DNA of 7,570 nucleotides, taken from assembly GCA_949289925.1 (NCBI GenBank), contig CASEPW010000077.1, positions 1 through 7,570 on the forward strand, read 5' to 3'. The translations under genes and the position numbers were made by a program. The notes under the pieces were generated by a model. It worked only from the letters and a program-made list of their open reading frames with translations. It was not told the DNA's origin and made no database searches. The stretch is from an uncultured Mycoplasmataceae bacterium. GTDB taxonomy: Bacteria > Bacillota_I > Bacilli_A > Mycoplasmatales > Mycoplasmoidaceae. Positions 6,784-7,570 of this stretch are shown one piece after another. Position 1 is the stretch's first letter. Every line of letters begins with the position of its first letter.

Positions 6784-7445
6784 GCACATTTCAAATCAAA
6801 ATCATTAGTTATTTTAAAATTTTCATATTCACCCTTTATTACATAAATAGGTTCATTTATATTTTGTTTCAACAAAAGTTTACAAGTATCACTTGTATTT
6901 GGAATTTTTTTATTTAAATAAATCATTTTTAATAATGAGAACTTAAATGTTTGTGGAGTCTGATTATTATACAAAGTATCACGGCATGGAACTTTTTTTA
7001 TATGGTTTTTTTCATTTACTTTAATTATCGTATCTAGACATGGGACAGCTGTAGTTACAGCATTATATTTTTTACACATTTTTATATTTTTATCTATAAT
7101 TTTTTCACTAACAAACATTCTAACCCCATCATGAATTAAAACAATATCATTATCATTAGTTTCTAGTTGGTCTAGAAAAATAATTGCATTCTTAATTGAT
7201 TCATTTCTTGTTTCTCCCCCAGAAATTATGGAAATATTATCAATATTTTTAATATTATTTTCAACTAATTTTATTTTATTTTTGTTAATAACAAGCACTA
7301 TTTTATCAATATTTTTATTATCAAGAAATTTTTGTAGTGTATGTAAAAATATAGGTTTATTTCTTATTGATATGAATTGCTTCTCAATATTTTTATTTTT
7401 TAATCTTGTTCCTTTTCCAGAAGCTAAAATAATTGCTATATTCAT
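6762..7445 (-). CDS. ispD: IspD/TarI-family cytidylyltransferase
   Basis: The family joins CTP to a sugar-alcohol phosphate: IspD makes CDP-methylerythritol in the MEP isoprenoid pathway, and TarI makes CDP-ribitol. The 227-residue product (IspD about 230) has the nucleotide-binding loop LASGKGTRL (7-15), EKQF (21-24), GGETRNES (76-83), HDGVRMF (105-111, metal Asp D106), an Arg-containing CRDTLYNNQTPQTF block (154-167), TSDT (184-187) and the FKITND segment (210-215) with the catalytic Lys. H-D-x-V-R-x-F and QTPQ also occur in TarI-type enzymes, so the substrate is uncertain, and no other MEP gene is in the window. The usual Pro after HDxxR is Met110. No Trp codons. ATG start (7445) without a Shine-Dalgarno site. 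Confidence 0.85.
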   Translation of the reverse strand: MNIAIILASGKGTRLKNKNIEKQFISIRNKPIFLHTLQKFLDNKNIDKIVLVINKNKIKLVENNIKNIDNISIISGGETRNESIKNAIIFLDQLETNDNDIVLIHDGVRMFVSEKIIDKNIKMCKKYNAVTTAVPCLDTIIKVNEKNHIKKVPCRDTLYNNQTPQTFKFSLLKMIYLNKKIPNTSDTCKLLLKQNINEPIYVIKGEYENFKITNDFDLKCAKNNIKN

Positions 7446-7570
7446 AAATATAAATTTAACACAAAATATATTTTTATAAATAATTTTTGTTATTGGAAAG
7501 ATAAAATTTAACAGTTTTTATAACTACATTTTATATTTAATCATAAAAAATTAATTTGTCTAATAATTAA
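7446..7570. other. AT-rich region upstream of ispD, no gene seen
   Basis: No convincing coding frame or RNA is visible here. On the reverse strand a TATATT (7470-7465) with a weak ATAACA 17 bases further upstream could be the ispD promoter, giving a leader of about 12 bases. At this A+T content such matches are expected by chance, so it is only a suggestion. Confidence 0.25.

Noticed and set aside
7228..7479. Forward open frame of 83 codons
   Set aside because: It is antisense to the N-terminal part of the cytidylyltransferase; its Leu/Ile/Phe-rich product reflects the reverse of AT-rich coding sequence.
1..7570. CRISPR arrays, insertion sequences, tRNA or rRNA genes
   Set aside because: No regularly spaced repeats, transposase motifs, or tRNA/rRNA-like segments were seen; nearly all of the window is accounted for by genes.

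Overview
The window comes from a wall-less Mollicutes bacterium (Mycoplasma/Spiroplasma/Entomoplasma type; genus not assignable). It is extremely AT-rich, genes are packed with gaps of a few bases, and TGA is read as tryptophan throughout. I count 14 in-frame TGA codons in five genes, no TGG codon, and no gene ending in TGA. Under the standard code rpsP, rplS, the YitT-like gene, the GGDEF/EAL-like gene and mnmG would all look broken; with TGA as Trp (code 4) each is one intact frame.

Layout. Positions 1-33 may hold the tail of an upstream gene. A strong intrinsic terminator (55-94) follows, and its right arm carries the -35 box of the next promoter (76-104). That promoter appears to drive a forward cluster: rpsP (S16, with a lysine-rich histone-H1-like tail), trmD (tRNA m1G37 methyltransferase), rplS (L19), a YitT-family membrane protein with a long charged N-terminal extension, an 84-residue protein resembling a heavy-metal-associated (HMA) domain, and a 577-residue membrane protein whose soluble part resembles a degenerate GGDEF plus EAL pair. 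Junctions are gaps of 5, 1 and 14 bases and then overlaps of 1 and 11 bases, so all six may be one transcript. A good -10 box sits only 10 bases before the ATG of mnmG (tRNA U34 modification), suggesting a nearly leaderless mRNA. mnmG meets a reverse-strand IspD/TarI-type cytidylyltransferase gene tail to tail, the two stop codons sharing the bases TTAA.

Function. rpsP-trmD-rplS is the conserved translation cluster of Firmicutes and Mollicutes, here without rimM or khpA between the genes. trmD and mnmG both modify tRNA around the anticodon. The least explained part is the trio yitT-like / HMA-like / GGDEF-EAL-like (1558-4887): two membrane proteins and a small possible metal-binding protein, translationally coupled, the last keeping the outline of a cyclic-di-GMP enzyme but lacking its catalytic residues. 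This is the best candidate for an undescribed system. Its assignment rests on motif spacing and predicted secondary structure read by eye, not on a database search.
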